Source: Penium margaritaceum
Taxonomy: Eukaryota; Streptophyta; Zygnematophyceae; Desmidiales; Peniaceae
Length of the DNA: 34,124 nucleotides
Assembly: GCA_023375785.1 (NCBI GenBank)
Contig: SZWC01008665.1
Coordinates: 59,207 to 93,330, forward strand
Direction of reading: 5' to 3'
Numbering within the stretch: the first letter of the stretch is position 1; every line of letters begins with the position of its first letter. Under the pieces are notes generated by a model. That model was not told the DNA's origin, did not search any database, and saw nothing but the letters and a program-made list of their open reading frames with translations. Shown here piece by piece: positions 18,171 to 27,518 of this stretch. Made by a program: the position numbers and the translations under genes.

Positions 18171-19340
18171 TGCTGGCTTGGCAAGCTATACGGCAACTGG
18201 ATCAACCCGTACGGCTTCGACAACCCACTTGGTCGCAGACCCACTAGCAAAAAACCAGCCGTCCCTACCAACAGCATCGACGACGACAGCAGTGACGATA
18301 GGCGCGGGTCAATGACAAACTGACAAACCGGATCTCCGCGCTCGAGGAGATCAACGGCCATCTGCTCCAACAACTCAACGGCGTGATGGAGGCTCTTTGC
18401 AATGCAAGCGCACGAGAAGCGATGATCGTCGAGAGAAATTCCCAACTTTTGAGCGAATCCAAAATTTGTCCAGCTCCTCCAGAACCATTCGATCATGCAA
18501 ACTCAAAAGGACTGACAATTCGAATGTGGCTGACGAGTTTGGAGGTGTACTTCACCACAGCTGGGGTCAACAACAACCAGAAGAAAATTGACCTTGCAGC
18601 CATGCTTTTGTGTGGCATGGCGCTAAGTTGGTGGTCAGATCTAAAGACCATCCCACGGCAGCACGAGACCGGCAGAGCATCATCAACGGCTTACAACGCC
18701 CATCTCATATCACCCACCGCATGAATTCTACCCTTGGAGTAGATCAACTCACAATGGCAAGATGCGCTGACGCCACCAACTGACTGGAATGACTTCTTGT
18801 GCACGATGCTTGCACACTTTGGACGACTCAACGAAACGTCTGATGCGCGGCACAAATTCCAACATCTTGGTAAGTAGTCTAGCGTGGCAGAGAACAAGCG
18901 GAGATTCTGCGAGATCATCACTGAAGCAAACATCGCCCTCAACGAACTCTGTTCTAACTACAAAAACGGCCTCAAGTGAGATATTTGGAGAGCTATCACC
19001 ATTTTTGGCATAAAAAGGGACTTACCGCGGATGATCGCACCAGCAGAAAGGATTGACAACGACGACTAAAATGCTTGGATCCAGGAATCCTACGGCTGGC
19101 GACCTCCTAACCACAATTATCGTGGAAACAAAAAGAACCTATCGGCGGAATCCTTGATTCCGATGGAAGTAGACGACGTTGACCGGAGAGATACGCGAAC
19201 TTGCTTCAGCAACAGAAAAGTTGGGCACATTGCTCGCAACTGCCGGAGCAAGCAGCAAGCCAAAAGGGGGAGGGAGGTCACAAAAATTTGAGTTGGGAAA
19301 TGGCAAAGAACAGGAGTGAAAGGCTCAACTCTTGTCCGTG
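18171..19340 (+). pseudogene. Gypsy-2 gag, second piece
   Basis: Gag resumes after the hAT element with text matching gypsy-1: IERNSQLSSEP corresponds to VERNSQLLSES, and the open block 18383-18724 carries NSKGLTIRMWLTSLEVYFTTAG. The zinc-knuckle position at 19202-19243 reads CFSNRKVGHIARNC, so the second Cys of the C-2-C pair is lost and RNA binding would fail. Several stops and frame changes are present. Confidence 0.8.
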
Positions 19341-19489
19341 ATGAACGATCTGTGCCAAAAGATTCCCCATCTGAACGGCCTACATCACTGCAGAGGGTTT
19401 TTGAGATCGCGAAGTTCGACAAGGGGTACGAGGACCACCAACCGGCGATACTGGTAAAAGTTCAACCTTGAGGATGCAAAAGTCGCAAA

Positions 19490-19800
19490 ACGGTACTGGC
19501 ACTATTGGATGGAGGAGCTTCACACAGCTTCGTGAGCAACGAATGGCTCACAAACTAGGTTTACGGACCAAACCAGGGGTGTTTGAAGGAAAATCCATTC
19601 ACGGGAAATTGCAGATACAGAGACCTTGATAACTACTACGACTACAAGTGGAAGATCTACGGGATGTAACAGTTTGGAGGTCTTGTCCAATGAGCGATCA
19701 CAAAATCATCCTCAGACAAGATTTCTTGTACTGGCACAATCTGCACGTAGACAAGAACAGCGACGACGTCAACGTGGGATTCGACGACGCCAAACGGCAA
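19490..19800 (+). pseudogene. Gypsy-2 protease remnant
   Basis: LLDGGASHSFVSN near 19503 is the protease active-site segment, with the putative catalytic Asp at 19508-19510. IILRQDFLYWHN near 19703 matches IILRRDFLNQNN of gypsy-1. The reading frame is broken between them. Confidence 0.7.
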
Positions 19801-19811
19801 CTTCCGACGAC

Positions 19812-19840
19812 GCCAATAGGGTACGATACACCCTATTGGC
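19812..19840. other. 11-bp inverted repeat at the RT/RNase H deletion junction
   Basis: GCCAATAGGGT (19812-19822) and ACCCTATTGGC (19830-19840) are perfect reverse complements separated by 7 bases. Gypsy-1 has only the right arm (caccctattggc near 11507). The left arm is extra sequence at the point where about 1.7 kb, from RT to the end of RNase H, is missing. Confidence 0.75.
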
Positions 19841-20777
19841 GACGATACTTCACTCGCCAAGTGGTTGTCCTAAAAAAAAAAACTTCGTCATATGCTGATC
19901 GAAGAATGTCGCGAAACAGGACCAGGTGGACACTTTGGAGAGGACAAGACTGTGAAGAAGTTGGAAAAACATTACTGGTGGGACAAGATGCAATCTGACA
20001 TGGCCAACTTCTGCAAATCTTGTGACACATGTCAGCGACAAAAATCTCGTCGCACACAGCCACCCGGAATTCTGCAACCGCTCACTGTTCCGTCGTAACC
20101 GTGGACCGAGATCTCCATGGACTTCATCACAGGATTACCATTCACACTCGAGGCATATGACGCAATCCTCGTGGTAGTCGACAGGTTTTTGAAAATGTCC
20201 CATTTCATTCCGACAACGACCACTGTCACGGCCAAAGGAATAGCATGACTGTTTCTAAACAACATCGTGTGGCTAGATTGCGTACCAAGAACCATCATGA
20301 GCGACAGCGACAGTCGATTCGCTAGCCGTTGTTTGTTACACGAACTGATGACTCACTGATGCAACAGAATTCAACTTTCAATGATGTTTCATCCTCAAAC
20401 TGATGGTCAAACGGAGCGTATAGACCAGACGCTCAAACAACTTCTCCAAACACTTTGCAAACCTCACGGAACAAATTGGGCACAAAAACTCCCGACTGCA
20501 GAAATTGCACGTAAATTGGTAGTTTCCACCGCAATAAGTAAAACTCCGTTTGAAGTTGTGTATGGAAAACTTTTCCCCACACCAGCTGGACTGCAAAGTC
20601 GCAGCAACATTCCTGCAGTGAACATTCAACGCCAAGACTTCACCACCATCTGGGAGGAAACACGACAGCCACTCACGATGACACAAGCAGCAATGAAGCA
20701 AGCAGCTGATCGACATCACAGTGACGACGTATTCGCCGCTGGCAACAAAGTCCTTCTCAGCTCAACGAACATCAGAT
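19841..20777 (+). pseudogene. Gypsy-2 integrase, piece upstream of copia-2
   Basis: The HHCC region is well kept: GGHFGEDKTVKKLEKHYWWD, then CKSCDTCQRQKS, with a 69-codon open block at 19892-20098. The core shows MDFITGLP and [10 protein letters not shown] near 20120-20185, MSDSDSRF near 20297 (the second Asp motif) and GQTERIDQTLKQLLQTL near 20404 (Glu motif). An open block 20381-20782 covers the rest to LLSSTNIR, where copia-2 interrupts it. A few stops, such as TAA at 20096-20098, inactivate it. Confidence 0.88.
20773..20777. repeat. Copia-2 target-site duplication, left copy (degraded)
   Basis: CAGAT here and CAAAC at 29701-29705 differ by two transitions, and both occupy the place of AACAT in uninterrupted gypsy-1. 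Keeping one copy leaves the flanks colinear and in frame with gypsy-1. Confidence 0.7.
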
Positions 20778-21501
20778 TGTAATAACCCGGTGGTTGGCTA
20801 ATAGGACCATGTGCCATGAAGTGGGTGAACACAAGGAGGCAAGAGTGACGCCATATATGACCAATTGGCTCACCCATGAAACTGTGTATCAACAAGTGTA
20901 TTGGGAAGTGAACAAAATAGTGAACATGAATGGTTCGTAGAAACTACTAAACATCACATAAAGCCCATTATAGCTTACATTCTATAGGATGAATGTACAT
21001 ACGGGCTTTCCTGACATGCATTCATGTCGGTGTTTTGCTAAAAATGTTTGCATGCAGATATTCACTTTTTGATACACTGATCGTCAAGTGCGTGAATTTT
21101 AGGTGATTAACCATAACTCGGGTTCTCAACCAAGGGCGGCTTCTCACCAATGCACGGCCAACGACCGGCAAGGTGGCCCCGTAAGAATTAGCACCTGGGA
21201 TGATATGCAACTCCCCCAAAAACAGGAAGAGGCAAACAAGCATGATGCAAGAAATGGCAGTGTGAATGTACGAACCCTAGCATTCATCGCATCACTGCTA
21301 AATAGTCAAGCAACGGCCATGTATGTGCCAGTGGGCACTCCTGGATAGATCAGCTGCTTCATGATACCAAGGTCTTCGGTCATGGCGTGCTCGTATGATT
21401 TCTACCCAGGTGAGGCCATTGTTCTTTAGTGTGTACATGTGTGTACCACAGAGAGTGAGACAAGAGGACATAAAGATGTGAGTGGCCAACGAACTTCATC
21501 A
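20778..21501 (-). repeat. Copia-2 3' LTR
   Basis: Read on the minus strand it begins TGATGAAGTTCGTTGG after the polypurine tract and ends GGGTTATTACA. The outer parts match the right LTR well (20790-20860 with 29095-29160; 21110-21501 with 29320-29700). The middle (about 20865-21110) has no visible counterpart there. Confidence 0.85.
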
Positions 21502-21510
21502 CTCCCCCAT
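21502..21510 (-). other. Copia-2 polypurine tract
   Basis: ATGGGGGAG on the minus strand lies directly before the 3' LTR start, identical to that of copia-3 and copia-4. Confidence 0.88.
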
Positions 21511-21700
21511 GACCCGCAGGCAAACAACCCACACAGATGGCATGCTCACAGAGATGTAATAGAAAGAAACAGGAAAACATCATGCAACTCAACCTGGATC
21601 ATGGGAACAGATGAGACCAACAGCATGAACAACACTTTTGGAAAAGTTTCAGCATAGGGCCTTGGTGAGAAAGTCAGCTCTCTGAGAATGCATGTCCACC

Positions 21701-21710
21701 CAAGCAACTC
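21701..21710. repeat. Hairpin-element target-site duplication, left copy
   Basis: CAAGCAACTC, repeated exactly at 22316-22325. With one copy and the insert removed, the sequence aligns base for base in length with copia-4 RNase H. Confidence 0.92.
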
Positions 21711-21790
21711 ATTTAGGGTTAATTGACCGAAAAACATGCACTCGAGTTCGAGTGCATCGGCCAAAAAAGCCGCGTCGGAAGTTTCTTTCC

Positions 21791-21847
21791 GACTTCGCCC
21801 TCGATTTCAGCGAAGACCCCTCTTTCGCCGAAATCGAGGGCGAAGTC
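21791..21847. repeat. 18-bp perfect inverted repeat within hairpin element
   Basis: GACTTCGCCCTCGATTTC (21791-21808) and its exact reverse complement (21830-21847), with a 21-base loop. Confidence 0.95.
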
Positions 21848-21853
21848 CGAAAA

Positions 21854-21882
21854 TTCTGACATCGGCGAAGCCGATGTCAGAA
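21854..21882. repeat. 13-bp perfect hairpin, GAA loop
   Basis: TTCTGACATCGGC, loop GAA, then the exact complement. Confidence 0.95.
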
Positions 21883-21891
21883 CGGTGGTCG

Positions 21892-21913
21892 TCGCTCGAT
21901 CGCGATCGAGCGA
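21892..21913. repeat. 22-bp perfect palindrome
   Basis: The half-site TCGCTCGATCG is followed directly by its reverse complement. Confidence 0.95.
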
Positions 21914-22042
21914 AAACGCCCTTTTCTTTTTTTTCCTACCACGAAAATCCACGTTCAACCCCTCGATTGAAGCCCAAACGTCGATTAAACCCATCCCCGA
22001 ATTACATTCGGGGGTTTAGGGTTTTATTTTTGCGCGGGCATC

Positions 22043-22072
22043 TGCTGGGCCCCGCGGTAGCGGGGCCCAGCA
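22043..22072. repeat. 13-bp perfect GC-rich hairpin, GGTA loop
   Basis: TGCTGGGCCCCGC, loop GGTA, exact complement. The tetraloop follows the GNRA pattern only loosely. Confidence 0.95.
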
Positions 22073-22137
22073 AATTCCCTTCCATCGCAGGGGGAGTCTC
22101 GGACCCCCCATCCAAACCTACCCGCAAACCCCCCTCG

Positions 22138-22177
22138 AACAGTCACAAACCCCTCGCTCAAGGGGTTTGTGACTGTT
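22138..22177. repeat. 17-bp perfect hairpin
   Basis: AACAGTCACAAACCCCT, 6-base loop, exact complement. Confidence 0.95.
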
Positions 22178-22256
22178 TGACGACTTCGCTGGCGAAGNCG
22201 CCTGCGACGTCGCAGAGCCGGGCGAAGTCCGATTTCGCCCCCCGAAGTCGGACTTC

Positions 22257-22302
22257 CGACCCAAAATCGTGCACTGATCTGCGAGTGCACGATTTTGGGT
22301 CG
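22257..22302. repeat. 19-bp perfect hairpin at element end
   Basis: CGACCCAAAATCGTGCACT (22257-22275), 8-base loop, exact complement (22284-22302), next to the right terminal repeat. Confidence 0.95.
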
Positions 22303-22315
22303 ATTAACTCAATCT

Positions 22316-22325
22316 CAAGCAACTC
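22316..22325. repeat. Hairpin-element target-site duplication, right copy
   Basis: CAAGCAACTC, identical to 21701-21710. Confidence 0.92.
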
Positions 22326-22790
22326 GGACAATGCCAGTAGCAATGCACTCACGAACAAAGTGATGCTCCACATTGATATGCTTACTGCAGGAGTGATACA
22401 TGCCACTGTTTTTGGCAATTTCCTTTCTGCTTTGATTATCACAGCGCAGAGTGATGCAACAGATGGGAACACATAATAGCTGTAGCAGACAACAAAGTCT
22501 GACAACCCCATACGTGCCTGCGCCAAGAGCGACATACTCAGCCTTAGCTGTGATGTGGGCAACACATCCTTATTTTCCAGCTTTCTACAAAACGGCTGTC
22601 CCACCAACCATGAAGATGTAAATTTTTCAGTTGCGTGCATTAATGTAATGTGCCCCGTCACTGTCAGTGAAGCCGTCAACCAGGATTGAGGGTTTCGTGC
22701 AAAAGTACAACCCAGCGCAAGGTGTGGACAGTGCATACCGCACTACTTGCAACGCTGCCTTAAGATGACGCTCACGGGGACACTGAGAGA

Positions 22791-23790
22791 ATTAAGACAA
22801 TAAGTTCACACCAAAGGCAACATCAGCACGCGTAGTGGTAGCAAGATACATCAGGGAGCCAATGACCCTGAGGTATTCCGTTACTTCAACCGTCTCCCCT
22901 AGTTTGGATGGTTCCAAGGACTTCAGCAGCGACTGGCCAGATGGGGTCATAGGTGTAGATGCTGTGGGGACGGATGCGAGGGGCGGTATAAAGCACTCCC
23001 CTAAGCTGCAGACGTATGCAACTTGGTGAACGTGTAAGGCGTGACATATGTGATCACGCTCTAGTTCCATACCCAGGAAGACACGGGCTGGACGGAGGTC
23101 CTTCATCTTGTATGCTGCTTGAAGAAGGACTTTGCTACTGCGTCACGATATGCAATGAGAAGATCATTGACATAAGGATGGCAATAAGTGGCTTGGTAGG
23201 AGCGTTGCAAAACAGAGCAGGATCCATAGTACTTCTTTGGAAGCCACCCTTTTCCAGTGTTGTTGTGATCTCTTGGTTCCAGCAGTGTGGGGACTACTTT
23301 AGGTCATTGAGGGCCTTTCGCAGATGCCACACTTGATTTTTCCCATCAGAGAAACCGGGTGGCTAGACCATGCAGATGTCCTCATCGAGCCTGCCATGTA
23401 GAAAGGCGTTGTTGACATCCATATGTTCCAACTCCCAGTCATGCTAGGCCACCAGGCTGAGAAGTGCCCTGGCGATGGTTACCGACCAATTGGGACAAAA
23501 GGTCTCATCAAATTCAACCCGAGGGACTTGTGAGAACCCTTTTGCAGTGAGGCGTGCCTTCTAACATTCAATGGTGTTGTCAGGTTTTAGCTTTCGTCGG
23601 CATACCCATTTGGCCATGACATCTTTGCAGCCCGATGAGAGATCCACAAGATCACACACACTGTGCTCAGACAGCGCATCAAGTTTGATTTTCATGGCTT
23701 GCTCCCACAAGGGTGAATCAGTCAGAGGTTCAGGCGGAAGGGGAGGGAGGCCAGCAGCAAACATACCCAGCTACAGACGAGGAAATAGCT
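22791..23790 (-). pseudogene. Copia-2 reverse transcriptase
   Basis: Reading leftwards from 23764: LPPLPPEPLTDSPLWEQAMK, WVCRRKLKPDNTI, KARLTAKGFSQVP, HDWELEHMDVNNAFLHGRLD, PPGFSDGKNQVWHLRKAL, and, after more text, DPAL. The active-site box at 23162-23173 reads YVND in its frame, so the first catalytic Asp of YVDD is Asn. Stops (for example TAA just after IEC near 23561 and TAG in LVA-stop-HDW) and frame changes are frequent. The same blocks are far better preserved in copia-4. Confidence 0.85.
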
Positions 23791-24540
23791 GTTTGAAACT
23801 CTTCTTCAATGAGGGAATAGCAAAGTTCACTTTTAGGATACATCACAGAGACGGATGTGGACAAGGCGGATGTTGTAAGACTGAGTGTGCGGAGGCTAGG
23901 GTCACAGAGACGACAGGGTGAGAGTCAGACGGGAGTGCCCAGAGGTGACCACCACGCGTGTAGAATGAGATTGGAGAAACAGATGAGGCACGCGTACACG
24001 GCGGTGGTGGAGCCACAGGGGAGTGCAGGTGCACCACGGGAGAAGGGGGAGGTACAACACAGGTGGCAGAGGGTCCAGAGAGAGCCGGAGGCGCAGAGAG
24101 GGCAACGGGCTCGAAGGCAGAGGAAGGGTTAGAGCGAGTAGAGGGCTCAGGCGAGATTGAGGGCTCGAAGGAGGCAGAGGATTCCGAGGGTTCAGAGGAG
24201 GCAGAGGGCGTAGGCGCAGAGGAGGCAGAGGGCGTAGGCGCAGAGGAGGCAAAGGGATTGGAGGGCTCAGAGGAGGTTGAGAGCTCAGAGGTAGAGGATG
24301 CCGATGGATGCACAGAGGATGGAACAGAAGCCTGAGAGGGAATACTGCCACCCCCACCCCGAGAAGGTGGAGAGAGGGACCCACCAAAGCGAGGAACGTC
24401 ACACTCAATTAATTGTTCAAAGAAGAGCACGTCACGGGACTCAATGATACGACACCGATAGGGATCCCAGAAACGCCAAGCCTTGGAGAACGGGGAGACA
24501 CCGAGGAAGACGCAAAAACAACCACGGGAGACAGCTTACA
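23791..24540 (-). pseudogene. Copia-2 integrase tail and Ser/Pro/Glu-rich linker
   Basis: Reading leftwards: SKAWRFWDPYRCRIIES, then DVLFFEQLIECDVPRFGG, the standard end of copia integrase. A 195-codon open stretch (24430-23843) follows, dominated by Ser, Pro, Ala and Glu. A 24-bp direct repeat coding for SAPTPSAS occurs at 24195-24218 and 24219-24242, with a partial third unit. Such linkers separate integrase from RT in copia polyproteins and evolve quickly. Confidence 0.7.
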
Positions 24541-25110
24541 ATCTCACTGCTCGCCGGGAAGCCATAGGGAGGCTAGACACCCCCACACACGAGCAAGACG
24601 GAGATCAGCACGCCGGCCCGTCCAGCGCTCAAAGGGCGTGACAGTGTGAGGAAGGGGACCATGAGGGTCCCGATTCCACACCCATGTCATGTAGGACATG
24701 GCCTCAAAGGCATGTAAGGGGGACTGACCAGAAGCGGAGAGGAGAGCGCACACCATCAGCAAGGGTGTGATTCCAATGTTCAGACATAATGTTCTGCTGT
24801 AGGGTGTTGGGGACATAGGACTCAATTTTAACACCACGAGACTTAAGAAAGCGAGAGGTGGGACCAAAACAATTATCCCCGCGGTCACTACAAAAGAAAC
24901 GCAAGGGACAAAGACGGACACGCTCCGCCTGAGGAAGCCATGATTCAAGAACATTAGTGACATCGCTTTTGCGACGAAGAGCAGACACCCGCCAGCAGCG
25001 AGAGATGTCATCATTCAAACACAACACATAGTGACCAAGGTCACCAAGGAAGTCCTACGGCAAAGGAACCATGACATCACCATGCACAACGTCAAGAGGA
25101 TGTGAGGTGG
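24541..25110 (-). pseudogene. Copia-2 integrase core
   Basis: In minus-strand order: DVVHGDVMVPLP near 25085 (first Asp region), LGHYVLCLNDDISRCW, then SDRGDNCFGPTSRFLKSRGV near 24890 (second Asp) and NIMSEHWNHTLADG near 24790 (the catalytic Glu context, NG-ER-NRT in active relatives). After a frame change come FEAMSYMTWVWNRDPHGPLP and TPFERWTGRRADLRLARVWG, ending near 24560. Frameshifts split the core from the upstream protease frame at about 25070. Confidence 0.82.
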
Positions 25111-26262
25111 TGGACTCAAAAGTGGCGAGCGGGGAGCGGTGCCATTGGCACAGTCAAGACAAGTGGAGGAGCATTGAGGTACAAATGTGGCAGCATCAAG
25201 GCCGGTAGCAGGCCGGAGGTGGAGAAGGTGCTGAATGACGGCAGTTTGAATGTGACAGAGACGACGATGCAGGAGGTGGGCATGGACAGGAGACAAGGAG
25301 GGCACGACGTGGACAAGCGTAGAGGCAGCGGAAGACGTTGGCAACGTGAGAGGGACACGGAAGAAATGATCACAACGCACTCTACGAAGAACAACGCGGC
25401 TAGAAGAGCGTACAGTAATAGATGCAAGGACGCGATTGGACAAGAAGTCCATGCCCTGGTCATCGAGGGTGATCACAGAGACCAGGCTAACCTCAAGGTC
25501 AGGCACAAACAGCCCATCAGAGAGGTACACAGTGCCATCAGGGCCGACAAAGCAAACAACACCAACACCTTGGATAGGGAGAAGTTCGCCGAAGCCAGTG
25601 TGCACAGAGCGAACAGAGCCAATAGGCCTGAGGGACACAAAGGACAAATGACAGGAGGGCATGTGATGTGTGGCCCTGAAATCAATGATCCAAAGGCTAG
25701 GGGACGCACGAGTGGAGGGGAGAACGAGGCAGACAGCGACAGTGGCACGAGGGGAGGGGAAACAAGTACCACCGAGACGAGTGGGAAACGTGCGAGACTG
25801 CCACTCTTCAATCCATACACGGTCATCAGGCAAAGTCCCCTGGACACCACTGGACGCAGCACCATGAAGGCTGGCATCAGACTCACAAACAGACACACCA
25901 GACTGGCCACTCACACTCTCACCTCCCTGAGAGCAAAGGTGGAGAAGCTTCACCAGGTGATACTCAAGAGTGTGCTCCTCGTCATGACGGTCAGAGGAGC
26001 GGTCGGAGGAGCGATTGGAGGAGCGGTCAGAGGAGTGACCATCGTCGCGGACCAAGGGAGGGATGGAGTAGTGAGAAGAGGGAGGACCATAGTAGTGAGG
26101 TCCGGGTGGTGGCGGAATCCACCCCATGGGCTGGAGGGCGGTGGTGAAGGTTGTAGAGGACCAGGATTGGTGGTGAGCGTGGAGGCTGAGGAAGAAGGTG
26201 AGGAAGAGGTAACAATAACTGATGTTGCGGCGGAGGAGGACGTAACACCTATGCGTGCCCAA
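25015..26262 (-). pseudogene. Copia-2 protease and GAG-pre-integrase region (415-codon open frame)
   Basis: This is the longest open frame of copia-2. Its first third is Pro/Ser/Asp-rich with a run of RSS(N/D)RSSDRSSDR type. LWIIDFRATHHM near 25690 occupies the copia protease active site, normally D-S-G-A; here Ser-Gly are replaced by Phe-Arg, each explicable by one transition. LLHRRLCHIQTAVIQHLL and CSSTCLDC near 25240-25120 form the HHCC zinc-binding GAG-pre-integrase domain. The frame is shifted by one base relative to gag upstream and overlaps it (25950-26262). Confidence 0.8.
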
Positions 26263-27518
26263 TGGATGCGCATAGAGGACGCCAGACGAACGTCATCACA
26301 AGGAGCTAGGCACTTGGGAGCAGATTGACCAGTGGCACCGCAGTTCTAGCAAGTGACTTCGGTGGCAGTGGTGGTGCCAGAGGAGGTCTTGCCACCACGG
26401 CCACCAAGACCTTTGCCACCATGGCCACCCCCACAGCCGGACCCGCAGCTGCTGCCCCAGGAGGCAGCTTGAGTGGGATGACCTATGGCAAGAGAAGGAG
26501 GAGATAGAAAAGAGGAGGTGGCTACATGCAAGGAGGATGAGGAGGTGGTGACAGCAGCGAGGGTTGCACGAAGCATGCGCTTGATCCGTATGTTAATCCA
26601 CCAAGTGGTGAGACGAGAAGCAATGAACTCATAGAGAGGTTTGACCCCTGGCTGTGAGTTTTTAGGGACCAGAGAAGCAGCAAGACGCTCAAGCTCTTCC
26701 TAGGAGACATGCAGGTAGAGATCAGTCAGCTTAGGGATGAGACCAGCAATAATGGACAGGCAGGCGGAGAGAGGGCCTAGAGCCGCCTTGCCCAGGTCAC
26801 GCAGGAGGCGCAGGCTACGTGCCCAATACTCGTCTGCAGGCTCATTCGGCCGCATTTTCAGCGTGTTGAACTGCAGAGTCAAAGCACTCTGGGCAACATG
26901 CCCAATCACATGTTTGCGGCGGCGAATGAGGGTGTGGACAACAACAGGATCAGTGGATGTGCCACGTGTGGGGTCGGCATTGTACATACCGATGTCGTCG
27001 GGGAGGTCTTCTGGCCCCGCGTTGATGAGGGCACGTATAGTCCAGGCCGCCTCAGCAAGTTGAGGAACAAATGGCGGTTTGGCAGGAGAGTAGTACTCCC
27101 ACAGCAGCTCGCCCTGGGCCCATGCACAACAGCGTGTCTCCCACGAGGTGAAGGTTATTTTAGAAGTGAACTGAGGTTTTGGAGTCTCAAATTCCTTTTG
27201 CGTGGCAGGCAGAAGAGCTTGAGCAAGGGCAGCTGCGGAGAGAGCGGAGGAACAGGAGATGGGAACACCACCACTAGGGGCAACATAAGAGTCAGCAGAT
27301 ACAGTCTCCTCAACGGGAAGAACGTCGGCGAGACCTAGGACAGTGTGCAAGCGCTCTATGACTAGTGTAGCTACTGTGGTGGCTAGTTCACGCTGAGATT
27401 CACGTCCTTGTTGTAGTTTATTCTCAACCTTACGACAAGCTACTTGGGCCTTGCTAAGGGCAGCTTGCAAGGCCGCCCTTAGCAAGGCCCAAGCAGCCCC
27501 TTCCTCTGGTCCTGCCAT
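26263..27518 (-). pseudogene. Copia-2 gag
   Basis: The likely start is the ATG at 27518 (MAGPEEGAAWALLRAALQAA). The first 272 codons are open and end in TAG at 26700-26702, after LSACLSIIAGLIPKLTDLYL. They include the UBN2-type gag core: AEAAWTIRALINAG, then ALTLQFNTLKMRPNEPADEY. After the stop the same frame continues (EELERLAASLVPKNSQPGVK) to a zinc knuckle at 26310-26351. There TAG replaces the residue after the first Cys and Gln stands where His is expected (C-x-NCGATGQSAPKC). Gag would form the cytoplasmic particle. A 19-bp inverted repeat overlaps its 5' end. Confidence 0.82.
27443..27493 (-). other. 19-bp perfect inverted repeat in the 5' end of copia-2 gag
   Basis: CTTGGGCCTTGCTAAGGGC (27443-27461) and its exact reverse complement (27475-27493) are separated by 13 bases. 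In RNA of either strand this makes a strong hairpin starting about 25 bases into the gag coding sequence. Confidence 0.92.

Larger units (their letters stand above)
21711..22315. mobile_element. Non-autonomous DNA element made of serial perfect hairpins (Mutator-like by target duplication)
   Basis: A 605-bp insertion flanked by exact 10-bp duplications. Its ends form imperfect inverted repeats: atttAGGGTTAATTGACC at left, and agatTGAGTTAATCGACC read inward from the right. Almost the whole interior is a chain of perfect inverted repeats. Stem lengths include 10, 18, 13, 11, 13, 17, 7 and 19 bp, with a 14-bp and a 22-bp spacerless palindrome between them. There is no transposase or convincing frame. 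A 9-10 bp duplication fits Mutator-like elements; foldback-type elements are the other option. One N at 22198 lies opposite an A in a hairpin. Confidence 0.85.
21600..22790 (-). pseudogene. Copia-2 RNase H, split by the hairpin element
   Basis: Reading leftwards: DGFTDSD (first Asp), TAKAEYVALGAGTY (Glu), CDNQSRKEIAKNSGMYHS (Asp) and SKHINVEHHFVRECI lie between 22780 and 22330. After the insertion the domain ends with VAWVDMHSQRADFLTKAL (about 21710-21655) and VHAVGL. Copia-4 carries the same text uninterrupted. Several stops are present outside the insertion. Confidence 0.85.

Noticed and set aside
22011..22025. Telomere-like TTTAGGG words in the hairpin element
   Set aside because: Only isolated single units occur (also near 21712); there is no tandem array.
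21711..22315. CRISPR-like array from repeated palindromes
   Set aside because: The palindromes differ in sequence and spacing; there is no constant repeat, and the setting is eukaryotic.
24063..24335. Plus-strand Glu/Gly-rich frame with octapeptide-like repeats
   Set aside because: It is antisense to the Ser/Pro/Glu linker of copia-2, whose 24-bp repeat explains the pattern.
25102..26328. Long plus-strand open frame (408 codons) rich in Arg, Gly and Thr
   Set aside because: It is antisense to the copia-2 protease and pre-integrase frame, which carries family motifs on the minus strand.
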